From positions 124,001 through 188,000 of the forward strand of contig NZ_CP130613.1 in the NCBI RefSeq assembly GCF_030623445.1: a stretch of DNA of 64,000 nucleotides. Reading direction: 5' to 3'. Within the stretch, counting starts at the first letter, position 1; each line of letters opens with the position of its first letter. Made by a program: the position numbers and the translations under genes. The notes below the pieces were generated by a model. That model was not told where the DNA came from, did not search any database, and saw only the letters and a list, made by a program, of their open reading frames with translations. The stretch comes from Pseudogemmatithrix spongiicola (GTDB lineage Bacteria > Gemmatimonadota > Gemmatimonadetes > Gemmatimonadales > Gemmatimonadaceae). Below, piece after piece: positions 20,047 through 28,420 of the stretch.

Positions 20047-20922
20047 TTACATCTGCTTCTTGTCTCTTGCGGTAGTGCCGCGGGCGGTCTGTTCCAAGGC
20101 TTCCCACTGTTCCTTGCTCAGGGAGCCCATCCAGCTGAACTGGCCGCCGCCCTTCAGCTTCTCGCCACCGTCGATGGCGATGCATTCGCCGTTGATGTAG
20201 TCGCTGAGGTCGCTGACCAGGAACGCGGCGAGGTTGGCGAGTTCGATCAGCTCGCCGGGGCGCCGGAGCGGGATGCGGTCGATCGCCTCGCCGAGCAGCG
20301 AGGGGTCGGGGAGGAGGCGGTCCCAGGCGCCTTTCGTGGGGAAGGGGCCGGGGGCGATGGCATTGCAGATGATGCCGCGTGGGCCCCACTCCACGGCCAG
20401 CGAACGCGTCATCGCCAGCACGCCGGCCTTTGCCGCGGCGCTCGGCACCACGTACGCGCTGCCGCCTTCGGCGTACGTGGTCACGATGCTCAGCACCTTG
20501 CCCTTGCGGCCCTCGGCCAGCCAACGCTTGCCGGCCGCGAGCGTGCAGTAGAACGACCCGTGCAGCACGATGCCGAGCACGGCGTCCACCGCGCGGTGCG
20601 AGAGACGCTCGGTGGGGGAGGCGATGTTGCCAGCGGCGTTGTTGACCAGGATATCAATGCCGCCGCATTCGGCCCAGGCGTGCTCCATCAGCGCATCCAC
20701 GGCGGCGGGATCGCGCACATCACATGGAATGGCGATCACTCTGCCGCCACACGCTGCCATCATCTCCCGCGCGGCGTCGTCGAGCACCTGCTGCCGGCGG
20801 CCGCAGATGATGACCGTGGCGCCGAGCTCGAGGAAACGCTCGCCCATGGCGCGGCCGAGTCCGGTGCCGCCGCCCGTGATGAGCGCCGTCTTGCCTTTGA
20901 GGAGATCGGTGGAGAATGACAT
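20047..20922 (-). CDS. SDR family oxidoreductase (2,4-dienoyl-CoA reductase-like)
   Basis: A short-chain dehydrogenase of 291 aa. The cofactor motif is TGGGTGLGRAMGERF (residues about 17-31), with NNAAGN and the extended active site around SIVTTYAEGGSAYVVPSAAAKAGVLAMTRSLA. The Tyr of the usual YxxxK is not clearly in place: the segment reads Y-V-V-P-S-A-A-A-K, so the catalytic pattern resembles DECR-type enzymes, which use a modified site. Context next to an acyl-CoA dehydrogenase supports a role in unsaturated fatty-acid oxidation. It lies 3 nt downstream of the S9 peptidase gene. Confidence 0.88.
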   Translation of the reverse strand: MSFSTDLLKGKTALITGGGTGLGRAMGERFLELGATVIICGRRQQVLDDAAREMMAACGGRVIAIPCDVRDPAAVDALMEHAWAECGGIDILVNNAAGNIASPTERLSHRAVDAVLGIVLHGSFYCTLAAGKRWLAEGRKGKVLSIVTTYAEGGSAYVVPSAAAKAGVLAMTRSLAVEWGPRGIICNAIAPGPFPTKGAWDRLLPDPSLLGEAIDRIPLRRPGELIELANLAAFLVSDLSDYINGECIAIDGGEKLKGGGQFSWMGSLSKEQWEALEQTARGTTARDKKQM

Positions 20923-20925
20923 CGG

Positions 20926-23298
20926 TTACTTCAGCAGCACGTCGTCCCACAGCCGCATCATGCGCCGCTGCGAGTCCAGGCGTGCCCAGCGCGATGTCCA
21001 GCCGTGCGCATCGATGGGATACGTGACGAACTCGAAGTCCTTGCCGAGCTCCATCATGCGCTGTACCAGTCGCGCAGCGTCCTGGTACTGCACGTTCCCG
21101 TCCACCAGGCCGTGCTGGAGGATCAGGCGATCGCGCAGGCCCTCGGCGTGGTAGATGGGGGAGCTGACCTTATAGGCCGTGGTGTCGTCGACGGGAGCAC
21201 CGTTGAGGATGCGCGCCGTGTAGCCGTGGTTGTAGTGCGCCCAGTCGGTCACGGAGCACTGCGCCACGCCGCCCTGGAAAGCGCCCGGATGCTGGAACAG
21301 CGCCATCAGCGTGAAGAAGCCGCCGTAGGAGCAGCCGAACAGCCCGATCTTCTGGCGGTTCACGTTGTAGCGCTGCTCGAGCACGGGAATCGCCGCAATC
21401 GCCGACTTCACGTCTCGGTCGCCCATCGAGCGGTAGATGTCGGTGCGCATATCGCGGCCGTAGCCCGCCGAGCCACGGTAGTCGAGCACCATGTAGGTGA
21501 CGCCGCGCGCGGCGAGGTACTGGGCGGTGAGCGAGCCGCCGTGAGCGCTGGAGTTGCTGAACGTCTTGTGCACGCCCTGCGCGTAGCCAGCGCCGTGGAT
21601 CTCCATCACGGCCGGCCGAGTGGCGACCGTGGTGAGCGGCTTGTACACGCGCGCGAACACCGGCTTGCCGCGGTCGTCGGGGAACTGGATGAACTCGCTC
21701 TGCGGCCAGGCAATCCTATAGAAGGCGTCCGTACCCGAACGCGTGATGCGCGTGGCAGGCGCGCCGGCGCGGCGCGGCATGAGGTAGAGGTCCTGCAACT
21801 CCGTCGGGGTAGACCAGCGATACGCCAGCACGGTGCCGTCGGGTGACGGCGTCGGCTGTGCCTCCCCTTCACCCGGCGGATTGATGCGCGTCAGCATGCC
21901 GCCGCGCAGGGGCAGCTCGTAGAGATGCAGTTCGTTGGGATGCTCGACGCCAGCCATGATCCACCAGCTGTTGCCGTCGTTGCTGCGCGTGATGTTGCGG
22001 ATCTCCCACTCGCCGCTGGTCAGCGCCTGCTTCGTGCCGTCCATCTTCACGAGGTAGAGATGCGCCCATCCCGTCTCCTCGCTGGTGATCGCCAACGTCT
22101 CGCCGTCCGGCAGGAACTCGGCCCAGCTCGCGTTCAGCCAGCCCATGGCCTGGCCGGCGCCGCCGAACCATGCGTCGTCATGGATGTGGTGCAGGATGCG
22201 CTCGTGTTTGCCATCGGCAGGGTTCACGAGCACGAACCAGCGATCCTTGTGATCCAGCGACTGGAACTCTACCACGAAGCGCGTGCCGGCGCCGTTCCAC
22301 AGCGCCGAGGTGGCGGTGACACGCTTGCCGCCGAACTTCGCCGTGTCGGACTCGACGGCGATCGCCTTCACGGAGTCCGGCGTGGCCGTGGGATTGTGCA
22401 CCACGATCATCGCGCGGCGCACGGGCACCGGTGCGCCGACCTTCGGGCGCGAAGTGCGCTGCACCACGATGCCTGAATCGTTTACGTAGTCGGAGAACGT
22501 CGTCTGCGTGGTCTGCACGCGCGGCGTGATGAGGAACGTGGCGTAACGTCCGCCGGCCGGCACCTGCAGGAAGGAGATCGTCTCGCCTTCCTTATATGGC
22601 ACCGTAATCGGCTGCGGCCAGCGCTCCGCGACTTGGCGGCGGTACATCGAGTCGCGCGCTGCCTTGCGCGCCTCGGTGAAGTCGAAGATGTCGAGCTGCT
22701 GCCGCACGAGCTCCGCGCGCTGCCGGTCGGTGCGCGAGGAATCGCGCTGCTGCAGGGCGCGAGTGAGCTGCACCAGCGAGCCGGTTTCCGGATCGATCTC
22801 CCAGAGGTTGTTGTCCTCGAGCCAACGCACCGCGCGTTCGTCCGGCGTCCACTGCGGGGTGATGGCCTCAACGCGCTGCAGCAGCGTGCGAGTGATGGCG
22901 CCGCGCTTCCAGTACTGCAGCGCGCCGCGGTGGAACCACACCGCGCGCTGTCCGTTGCGCGTGTGGCGCATCTGGGCGGGAATCTCCAGCGCCGCCTCGC
23001 GCGTCACCTGCTCCACGCGCCGCGCATCGCGCGAGACGCGCCACCAGGGATCGTCGGGCTGCATGCCCTCCATCGCCGGCGAGGGCGTGAGCGCGTACTG
23101 GAAGTACAGCCACTGGCCGTCGGGGCTCCAGCGGGGGGCGGAGACTCCGCCGCCTAGCCACCTCGCGTTGACGGTTGAGTCCAGCGGCACGCGATAGTTC
23201 TCGTCGCGGGCTGAGAAGTCGAGCTGGCTCTGTCGGAGCGGGAGAGACTGGGCATTTACTGCTGAGGTCAGCAGTGCAAGCAGGACTACGACGCGCAT
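20926..23298 (-). CDS. Secreted S9 family (prolyl oligopeptidase / DPP-IV-like) peptidase
   Basis: A protein of 790 aa with a signal peptide (MRVVVLLALLTSAVNAQ). The N-terminal two thirds are a WD40/TolB-like beta-propeller (for example DGQWLYFQYAL, PDGTVLAYRWSTPTELQDLYLM). The C-terminal third is an alpha/beta hydrolase with nucleophile Ser657 in GCSYGGF, Asp733 in VDGNVQY and His765 in IDAHGWTS. It cleaves short peptides in the periplasm or at the cell surface. Its upstream junction holds a hairpin repeat. Confidence 0.92.
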   Translation of the reverse strand: MRVVVLLALLTSAVNAQSLPLRQSQLDFSARDENYRVPLDSTVNARWLGGGVSAPRWSPDGQWLYFQYALTPSPAMEGMQPDDPWWRVSRDARRVEQVTREAALEIPAQMRHTRNGQRAVWFHRGALQYWKRGAITRTLLQRVEAITPQWTPDERAVRWLEDNNLWEIDPETGSLVQLTRALQQRDSSRTDRQRAELVRQQLDIFDFTEARKAARDSMYRRQVAERWPQPITVPYKEGETISFLQVPAGGRYATFLITPRVQTTQTTFSDYVNDSGIVVQRTSRPKVGAPVPVRRAMIVVHNPTATPDSVKAIAVESDTAKFGGKRVTATSALWNGAGTRFVVEFQSLDHKDRWFVLVNPADGKHERILHHIHDDAWFGGAGQAMGWLNASWAEFLPDGETLAITSEETGWAHLYLVKMDGTKQALTSGEWEIRNITRSNDGNSWWIMAGVEHPNELHLYELPLRGGMLTRINPPGEGEAQPTPSPDGTVLAYRWSTPTELQDLYLMPRRAGAPATRITRSGTDAFYRIAWPQSEFIQFPDDRGKPVFARVYKPLTTVATRPAVMEIHGAGYAQGVHKTFSNSSAHGGSLTAQYLAARGVTYMVLDYRGSAGYGRDMRTDIYRSMGDRDVKSAIAAIPVLEQRYNVNRQKIGLFGCSYGGFFTLMALFQHPGAFQGGVAQCSVTDWAHYNHGYTARILNGAPVDDTTAYKVSSPIYHAEGLRDRLILQHGLVDGNVQYQDAARLVQRMMELGKDFEFVTYPIDAHGWTSRWARLDSQRRMMRLWDDVLLK

Positions 23299-23310
23299 GG
23301 AGGTTCTACC

Positions 23311-23388
23311 GGCAGTTGGAAGTTGGAAGTTGTGAGTTGTAAGTAGGTGACTTCCAACTCCCTACTCCCAACTCGTAACTGCAGTTGC
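23311..23388. repeat. Dispersed heptamer repeat, copy with two arms
   Basis: Imperfect inverted repeat between the S9 peptidase start and the amidohydrolase stop. The left arm is built from GTTGGAA / GTTGTGA units. The right arm contains the reverse complement of AACTGCAGTTACGAGTTG at 23370-23387. The RNA would form a long hairpin. Confidence 0.75.
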
Positions 23389-23389
23389 C

Positions 23390-24922
23390 CTACCGTGCCC
23401 CGCGTCTCGCCCGCGCCTCATCCACGATCGCCTTCACTTCTCTCATGAGTGTAGGCCCGTGGTACGGCATCCCGCCCTTGATGGTCCACTCGACGCCGAG
23501 CGTCGGCTGCGATTCGCCGTTGACGATGCGTGTGGTGCCGCCGGGGTAGAGCACCTTGAAGTCCTCGAGCGGATTGCCATCGACAACGATCAAGTCCGCC
23601 TTGAAGCCGGCGCGCACGCGGCCCAGGCGGTTCTCCTCGCCGAGCAGGCGGGCGGCGTTGCCAGTGCAGTGCTGGATGACCTTGAGCGGGTGGAAGCCGG
23701 CTTCCTGATGTAGCTCCATCTCGCGGATGAGGCCGAAGCCGTAGAGCTGGTAGATGAAGCCCGCGTCGTCGCCGCAGCCGATGGTGCCGCCGAGTTCTTC
23801 GAAGCGGCGCAGCGCGCGGAACCAGATCTGGTAGTTCTCCTTCCAGAAGGTCTCGTCGGTGCTGCTCCAGCCGATGAAGTACGAACCGTGGTTGGCGGGA
23901 TCGGGCTTGAAGTACTCCTCGAGCGCCGGGTGCAAGTAGTCGCGGAACCAGGGCTGCGTCTGCGCGCGCTGTAGGTCGCGCGAGGCTTCGTAGATGTCGA
24001 GCGTCGGCACCCAGCCCACGTTGGCCTTCACCATCGACATCAACACGGTGTCGAGCAGGGCAGGGTCGGCTTCGCGCCAGAGACGGCCGGCCCAGCGGAA
24101 GCGGTCGGTCTCGTCGTTGTAGTTGTAGTCGGAGGGGAAGTTCTGCCGCTTGCTGCGGATGGCCGCGTCGGGGATGCCGTACCAGTGCTCGATCGTCGTC
24201 GTGCCGCCGGCGATGTCGTCCCACACGTTGGTCTCTTCGACGCCCACGTGATGGGCCACGCGCAGGCCCTGCTTCTTGGCCTCGTCGAGCATGGCCATCA
24301 GGATGTCGCGGTCGAGGCCGGTGATCTTGATGCCGTCGGCGCCGAGGGTCTTGAGGCCGCGCACGCGTTCGCGGGCTTGTTCGGGTGTGCGGGCACCGCC
24401 GAAGCGCAGGTAGGCGAATGCCCGCGGTGACACGATGGTGCCCGCACGCTCGGCGGCGCGCACGGCGAGCAGGCCAGGATTGGAGTCGGTGCCGACTTCG
24501 CGGAAGCTGGTGATGCCAGAAGCCAGCCACAGCTTCAACGTGTATTCATATGGTTGCGGGTACGCCGCGCGCTCGTGCTGCAGGTGCGCATGGGCGTTGA
24601 TGAGGCCGGGGAGCACGAACTTGCCCGTGGCGTCGATCTCCGACTCGGCTTGCGGGCGGCGCGCGCGACCGGCGCGCAGGGCGACCGGGTCGAGCCAGAC
24701 GATCTGGGCGATCGTGTCGTTGACGATGAGGATGTCGGCCGGGCCGCGGGCGGGGGTGCCGTTGCCGTCGACGATCGTCGCGTTGCGGATCGCGAGCGAT
24801 CGGCTGCGGACGTTGTGGCGGGCGGGGGCGCTGCCGGCTTGGGCCTCGAGAAGTGCCGGGGCGAGGGTGCCGGCAGCGAGGCCGAGCGCGAGCAAAACGC
24901 GGAGCGGGCGGGTGGGACGCAC
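23390..24922 (-). CDS. Secreted amidohydrolase (imidazolonepropionase-like)
   Basis: A protein of 510 aa with a signal peptide (LLALGLAAGTLAPALLEAQ). The metal-dependent hydrolase barrel has the HxH pair at His111/His113 (GLINAHAHLQH), later His residues in VAHHVGVEETN and TTIEHWYGIPD, and the catalytic Asp in GCGDDAGFIY. The flanking composite beta-sandwich is seen in RNATIVDGNGTPARGPADIL and the C-terminal KADLIVVDGNPLEDFKVL. Substrate unknown; many Gemmatimonadota carry several such enzymes. It is downstream of the lone antitoxin gene on the same strand. Confidence 0.88.
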   Translation of the reverse strand: MRPTRPLRVLLALGLAAGTLAPALLEAQAGSAPARHNVRSRSLAIRNATIVDGNGTPARGPADILIVNDTIAQIVWLDPVALRAGRARRPQAESEIDATGKFVLPGLINAHAHLQHERAAYPQPYEYTLKLWLASGITSFREVGTDSNPGLLAVRAAERAGTIVSPRAFAYLRFGGARTPEQARERVRGLKTLGADGIKITGLDRDILMAMLDEAKKQGLRVAHHVGVEETNVWDDIAGGTTTIEHWYGIPDAAIRSKRQNFPSDYNYNDETDRFRWAGRLWREADPALLDTVLMSMVKANVGWVPTLDIYEASRDLQRAQTQPWFRDYLHPALEEYFKPDPANHGSYFIGWSSTDETFWKENYQIWFRALRRFEELGGTIGCGDDAGFIYQLYGFGLIREMELHQEAGFHPLKVIQHCTGNAARLLGEENRLGRVRAGFKADLIVVDGNPLEDFKVLYPGGTTRIVNGESQPTLGVEWTIKGGMPYHGPTLMREVKAIVDEARARRGAR

Positions 24923-24982
24923 GACGCAGGTTCTCCGAGGGATGGAGGGTCTGCGAAGGTTACGCGCGAGGGGGTGGGAGCG

Positions 24983-25273
24983 CTATGCCGCGGCCTTGAG
25001 GGTCAGGGAGACTGTGTAGCCCGCTTGATGCAGCATCTTGACCAGCGCGTCGAGACTGAACTTCTCGATCTGCCCCCGGGCCAGGTCGCTGACGCGCGGC
25101 TGGGACACACCGAACAGGGCGGCGGCGTCCTTCTGGGTCAGTCCGCGCTCTTCGATGATGTCTTCTAGGGCCATCATCAGGCGGCTGCGCATTTGCATGT
25201 TCGCCGCTTCGGCGGGCGGGTAGCCGCCGGCTTCCCAGACGTTGTCGTAGTATTTCAAGTGATGACGAGGCAT
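24983..25273 (-). CDS. XRE-family antitoxin-like regulator without an adjacent toxin
   Basis: A protein of 96 aa with a helix-turn-helix: EERGLTQKDAAALFGVSQPRVSDLARGQIEKFSLDALVKML (residues about 41-81). This HTH type is usually the antitoxin of a HigB/RelE-like pair, but only 74 nt lie between its start and the next gene, too little for a toxin. A HigBA pair is immediately upstream on the same strand, and the two promoters share a palindromic element. It could be a solitary regulator or the remnant of a second pair. Confidence 0.8.
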   Translation of the reverse strand: MPRHHLKYYDNVWEAGGYPPAEAANMQMRSRLMMALEDIIEERGLTQKDAAALFGVSQPRVSDLARGQIEKFSLDALVKMLHQAGYTVSLTLKAAA

Positions 25274-25277
25274 GCTT

Positions 25278-25310
25278 GAAATATATCCAAATCAATATAA
25301 CCGATGCAAC
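25278..25310 (-). promoter_or_regulatory. Palindromic AT-rich operator of the lone antitoxin gene
   Basis: Read on the minus strand: GTTGCATCGGTTATATTG, a short spacer, then GATATATTTC, ending 4 nt before the ATG. The first part matches the higB promoter (GTTGCACCGGATATAATG) at 15 of 18 positions, and both contain facing TATA-type half sites 8-9 nt apart. Confidence 0.5.
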
Positions 25311-25347
25311 TGACCGGGATTGAGGCGATTCGTCGTGATTGAGGTCT

Positions 25348-25728
25348 TCATGCTGGACGCCGGATCGGTTCTAGCTTGGTGATTTGCCGCCCCTGCGGCG
25401 AGCGCAACGCGTGCCAGAGGTCCCAGTCAGACTGAAGGCCCAGCCAGAAGTCGGCGCTCATTCCCGTAACCTGGGCCAGTCGAAGAGCAGTGTCAGCGGA
25501 CACTCCGCGCTTCTTCCGCACAATTTCGTGCAGTCGAACGAACGAGACGCCCAGTCTCGCGGCAAATGCCGACTGGGAAATGCGGAGGGGCTTGAGAAAC
25601 TCCTCCTCTAGCATCTCTCCGGGGTGCGTCGGAGGCCGGTGGGTCGGTAGTCGACGATGCACCAGCCGCGACGTCTGCTTGGCGGACTCAGTGATAGTCT
25701 GTGATCTCGACTTGCGCGGCATTCCCAT
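25348..25728 (-). CDS. higA: HigA-type antitoxin (XRE family)
   Basis: A protein of 126 aa. A basic N-terminal extension precedes PTHPGEMLEEEFLKPLRISQSAFAARLGVSFVRLHEIVRKKRGVSADTALRLAQVTG, the standard HigA domain, followed by the conserved DFWLGLQSDWDLWHA. It neutralises HigB and represses the operon. The toxin gene comes first, as is usual for higBA, and overlaps the antitoxin reading frame by 41 nt. An ATG two codons later (25722) is an equally possible start. Confidence 0.9.
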   Translation of the reverse strand: MGMPRKSRSQTITESAKQTSRLVHRRLPTHRPPTHPGEMLEEEFLKPLRISQSAFAARLGVSFVRLHEIVRKKRGVSADTALRLAQVTGMSADFWLGLQSDWDLWHALRSPQGRQITKLEPIRRPA

Positions 25729-26005
25729 CCTCCCATCGGAAGCAGATACGATACTGACGATTGATTCGGATACTGTACTGACCGAACCGATCGCCCTGAA
25801 GCGGTTCGAGTCGATTGCCCGGTGGCTGTCGCAACTCGTCTAGCCGGCGCACTCGCCGCAACTGGTCCAGCTTGCGCTGAGCGACGTTCCACAGCTGCTG
25901 CGGGCACGCGCGCCGTGCGGCCGCCGTATTCCTGCCGTTGAGGACATCCTCGGTGCCGACATCTGCGAAGGAGTATATCACGAGTCGCGATATAACGCCA
26001 CCCAT
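25688..26005 (-). CDS. higB: HigB-type mRNA interferase toxin (RelE superfamily)
   Basis: A protein of 105 aa. The signature PPGNRLEPLQGDRFGQYSIRINRQYRICFRWEDGNAAQVEITDYH is that of HigB toxins, ribosome-associated mRNA endonucleases. The N-terminus VIYSFADVGTEDVLNGRN is also typical; the family start is often at the VI position, so translation might begin a few codons after ATG 26005. The overlap with higA and the shared promoter define a type II toxin-antitoxin operon. Confidence 0.92.
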   Translation of the reverse strand: MGGVISRLVIYSFADVGTEDVLNGRNTAAARRACPQQLWNVAQRKLDQLRRVRRLDELRQPPGNRLEPLQGDRFGQYSIRINRQYRICFRWEDGNAAQVEITDYH

Positions 26006-26020
26006 TATATCCGGTGCAAC
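25987..26020 (-). promoter_or_regulatory. Palindromic operator of higBA
   Basis: GATATAA (25989-25995) and TTATATC (26005-26011) form a perfect 7-bp inverted repeat with a 9-nt spacer, overlapping the higB start codon. It continues into CGGTGCAAC, matching the promoter of the lone antitoxin gene. A likely autoregulatory site. Confidence 0.6.
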
Positions 26021-26054
26021 CGAATCATTGCCTCACCGATCGTGGAAACGCAGA

Positions 26055-26086
26055 AAGGGCCAGCCCGCCTCAGCGAGCTGGCCCTT
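26055..26086 (-). terminator. Terminator-like hairpin downstream of yceI
   Basis: Perfect 10-bp stem AAGGGCCAGC / GCTGGCCCTT with loop CCGCCTCAGCGA, about 30 nt after the yceI-family stop. The U-tract on the minus strand is short (TTTCTG). The loop is nearly identical to that of the terminator at 38308-38340. Confidence 0.7.
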
Positions 26087-26117
26087 CAAATTCCCGGTGG
26101 AGCGGGAGCGACTTCGT

Positions 26118-26651
26118 TTACGCCGCCACCTCAACCGCCGCCACGGCCTGCGCCGAGACGGTGAGCTTCACGTCGTCGGAGACCAGCACGCCGCCCATCT
26201 CGAGGGCCTGGTTCCAGGTGAGGCCGAACTCGGAGCGCTTGATCTTGCCCGAGACTTCGATCGAGCAGCGCTGCAGGCCCCACGGATCCTTCATCGGCGA
26301 GGAGAGCTCACCGGTGAGCGTGACGCTCTTGGTGACGCCGCGGATCGTGAGGTCGCCGACGATCGTCAGCTCGCTCGGCGTGCCGGTGATCTTCGTGGCG
26401 GTGAAGGAGATCTTCGGGAAGTTGGTGACGTCGAAGAAGTCCGGGGACTTCAGGTGGCCGTCGCGCTGCTCGTTGTTGGTGTTGACGCTGGTGGCGTCGA
26501 TTTCCATCGAGAGCTTGGTCGGCAGGCCGGTGGCGTCGTCGGTCTCGCCGGAGGCGGAGAAGAGGTTGAACGAGCCGCGGACGGTGGAGATCGCCATGTG
26601 CTTCACGGAGAAGTCGACATTGGCGTGAGTGGTATCCAGGTTCCAGATCAT
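26118..26651 (-). CDS. YceI family lipocalin-like protein
   Basis: A protein of 177 aa. It begins MIWNLDTTHANVDFSVKHMA and contains the family phrases NEQRDGHLKSPDFFDVTNFPKISFTATKI, VGDLTIRGVTKSVTLTGEL and RSEFGLTWNQALEMGGVLVSDDV. YceI proteins are beta-barrel binders of isoprenoid-like lipids or amphiphiles. There is no signal peptide, so it is likely cytoplasmic. It lies downstream of a MarR-linked dioxygenase gene, separated by a hairpin repeat, and may belong to the same stress response. Confidence 0.93.
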   Translation of the reverse strand: MIWNLDTTHANVDFSVKHMAISTVRGSFNLFSASGETDDATGLPTKLSMEIDATSVNTNNEQRDGHLKSPDFFDVTNFPKISFTATKITGTPSELTIVGDLTIRGVTKSVTLTGELSSPMKDPWGLQRCSIEVSGKIKRSEFGLTWNQALEMGGVLVSDDVKLTVSAQAVAAVEVAA

Positions 26652-26664
26652 GGTGGGGTCCTTG

Positions 26665-26750
26665 TAACTGCAGTTACGAGTTGTGAGTTATACGTTGTGA
26701 GAGAACTGCCACTTCCAACTGCCAACTACCAACTTCCTACTTCTGTTGTC
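26665..26750. repeat. Dispersed heptamer repeat, copy with two arms
   Basis: Starts with canonical AACTGCAGTTACGAGTTG at 26666-26683, then GTGAGTT / GTTGTGA units, and a facing arm of CTTCCAACTGCCAACTACCAA type. It fills the gap between the yceI start and the dioxygenase stop. Confidence 0.75.
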
Positions 26751-26752
26751 GT

Positions 26753-27829
26753 TTACTTGAGCGGGCCGAGTGCGGCGGCGATTTCTTCGCGCTCCGCTTC
26801 GAGCCAAGCCGGGAGCTTGAGTTCCTCTCCCAGCGCGCCCTTCGGTTCATCTACTGCGAAGCCTGGACCATCCGTCGCGATTTCCAGCAGCTGACCGTCG
26901 GGTGCTTGGAAGTAGATGCTCTTGAAGTACTGTCTATCCATCACGGGCGAGACCTGCAGCCCGATTGTCATGAGATGTTCGCGCCAGGCGAGTTGCTGCT
27001 CGTCGTCCTTGGCGCGGAAGGCGACGTGATGCGTCTGGCCGATGCCATTGCGTGCATGCGGTGAACGCGGGTTCCAGCCAAACAGTGTCCACGAGCTGCC
27101 GGGCAGCACGCGGCTGCCATCGTAGTTGGCCCAGAACCAATGCGGCGTGTCCGGGTCATCCTGATTGATGGTCTTCTTCACCAAGCGCAGGCCGAGCGCT
27201 TCTTCATAGAAGTCGCTGGTGCGCTGGATGTCGTCCGTCATGCCCGTGATGTGGTGCAGGCCGGTGAGGGCCATGTCGGGCGTGATGGTCGGCACCGGCT
27301 CCGGATGCGTGGTGCGGGCGATCATCGCTTCATCGCGCGTGCCGGGCAGCTGGTGCGGCTGTTGGCCGAGCACATGCTGGCCCAACTCGGCGATGGGTTC
27401 GTCGATGTCGTAGCCCGGGCCCGCGGTGGCGATCTCGAGGACCTGACCATCCGGGTCACGGAAGTAGAGCGAGTTGAAGTAGCCGCGCGGCATCGGGCCG
27501 GAGACGGGGAGTCCCAGGTCCTGGAGGCGGCGCTTCCACTTGAGCAGCGATTCGTAGGTGGGCGTCGAGAAGGCCAGGTGGTGGACGCCGCCGACGCCGA
27601 AGCGTCCGCGCGGGGCCTGCGGCCATTCGAAGAAGGTGACCAGCGTGCCCGGCGCGCCCTCGGCGTTGCCGAAGTAGAGGTGGTACGACGACGGGTCGTC
27701 GAAGTTGACCGTCTGCTTCACCAGCTGCAGCCCGAGCACCGTGTGGTAGAACGCGAGGGTGCGGCGCGCGTCGGATGCGACGAGCGTGATGTGGTGGAAG
27801 CCGAGTGTGGTGGGAGCGGTGCGGGCCAT
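26753..27829 (-). CDS. Ring-cleaving dioxygenase (two-domain VOC, MhqO/MhqA-like)
   Basis: A protein of 358 aa from ATG 27829, preceded by an AGAGG site; an in-frame start at 27892 adds residues unlike the family. It has two VOC modules: residues about 8-140 (LGFHHITLVASDARRTLAFY ... FRDPDGQVLEIATAGPGYDIDEP) and 175-330 (LTGLHHITGMTDDIQRTSDFY ... FQAPDGQLLEIATDGPGFAVDEP). The His and Glu metal ligands of extradiol-type enzymes are present in HHIT and LEIAT. Homologues in Bacillus are controlled by the MarR-type regulator MhqR and act on hydroquinones/catechols. The upstream MarR gene and shared operator support the same logic here. Confidence 0.87.
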   Translation of the reverse strand: MARTAPTTLGFHHITLVASDARRTLAFYHTVLGLQLVKQTVNFDDPSSYHLYFGNAEGAPGTLVTFFEWPQAPRGRFGVGGVHHLAFSTPTYESLLKWKRRLQDLGLPVSGPMPRGYFNSLYFRDPDGQVLEIATAGPGYDIDEPIAELGQHVLGQQPHQLPGTRDEAMIARTTHPEPVPTITPDMALTGLHHITGMTDDIQRTSDFYEEALGLRLVKKTINQDDPDTPHWFWANYDGSRVLPGSSWTLFGWNPRSPHARNGIGQTHHVAFRAKDDEQQLAWREHLMTIGLQVSPVMDRQYFKSIYFQAPDGQLLEIATDGPGFAVDEPKGALGEELKLPAWLEAEREEIAAALGPLK

Positions 27830-27850
27830 ATATACCTCTGCTGGTGAACT

Positions 27851-27864
27851 TCTCACTACTAAGA
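27851..27864 (-). promoter_or_regulatory. Putative MarR operator upstream of the dioxygenase
   Basis: TCTCACTACTAAGA, an imperfect palindrome, 22 nt upstream of the start codon. It differs at one position from the site at the marR start (TCTCACTTCTAAGA). The flanking bases (AAGAYAAT) are also shared. Confidence 0.55.
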
Positions 27865-27931
27865 CAATGGTTCTTGGAATGGTTCCCGGCAAGGGGGCCG
27901 GGGTGGCAGGGGGTCCTTCTATATAGATGAC

Positions 27932-28420
27932 CTAGGGCTTGGCGCCGGCTGCCGCGGCGGGTGCGCCGGGGCCGGAGGGCTGGAGCTCGAGGGCGGCGGC
28001 GGAGTGGCCGAGCTTCTTGAGGAGATCGGCCAGGGTTTGCTGTTCGGCCGGGGTGAGGCCGGAGACGGCGCGGCGGATCACCTCGGCGTGGCCCGGGAAG
28101 ATGCGGGCGATGAGGTCGCGGCCGGCGGGGGTGAGCTCGGCGTAGCGGGCGCGGCGGTCGGACTCGCAGAGGCGGCGTTGGACCAGGCCGCGTTGGACGA
28201 GTTTGTCGATGAGGAAGGTGATGCCGCCGCTGCTCACCAGGATCTTCTTCTGGACTTCGCCGAGGAGCATTGAGCCCTTGTGGTAGAGGGCTTCGAGGAT
28301 GGCGAACTCGGTTTGGGTTAGGCCGTGGGATTCGATGTCGGACTTGGTGTGGACGTGCAACGCCTCCGACGCCCTTGAGAGGACGACGTAGAGTCTTAGG
28401 GGGTCGGAGGTGGAATTCAT
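27932..28420 (-). CDS. MarR family transcriptional regulator
   Basis: A winged-helix regulator of 162 aa. Key features are ESHGLTQTEFAILEALYHKGSMLLGEVQKKILVSSGGITFLIDKLVQRGLVQRR and the wing CESDRRARYAELTPAGRDLIARIF. The start is set at ATG 28420 (MNSTSDPLRLYV); longer in-frame starts give unrelated sequence. The C-terminus is Ala/Pro/Gly-rich. It probably represses itself and the downstream dioxygenase in response to electrophilic quinone-like compounds. Confidence 0.9.
   Translation of the reverse strand: MNSTSDPLRLYVVLSRASEALHVHTKSDIESHGLTQTEFAILEALYHKGSMLLGEVQKKILVSSGGITFLIDKLVQRGLVQRRLCESDRRARYAELTPAGRDLIARIFPGHAEVIRRAVSGLTPAEQQTLADLLKKLGHSAAALELQPSGPGAPAAAAGAKP

Noticed and set aside
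23311-23388. Heptamer repeats as a CRISPR array
   Set aside because: The units are 7 nt, degenerate and arranged as facing arms; there are no spacers of constant length and no cas genes.
25274-25347. A missing toxin gene for the lone XRE antitoxin
   Set aside because: Only 74 nt are available and no reading frame with RelE/HigB features occurs; the nearest toxin belongs to higBA.
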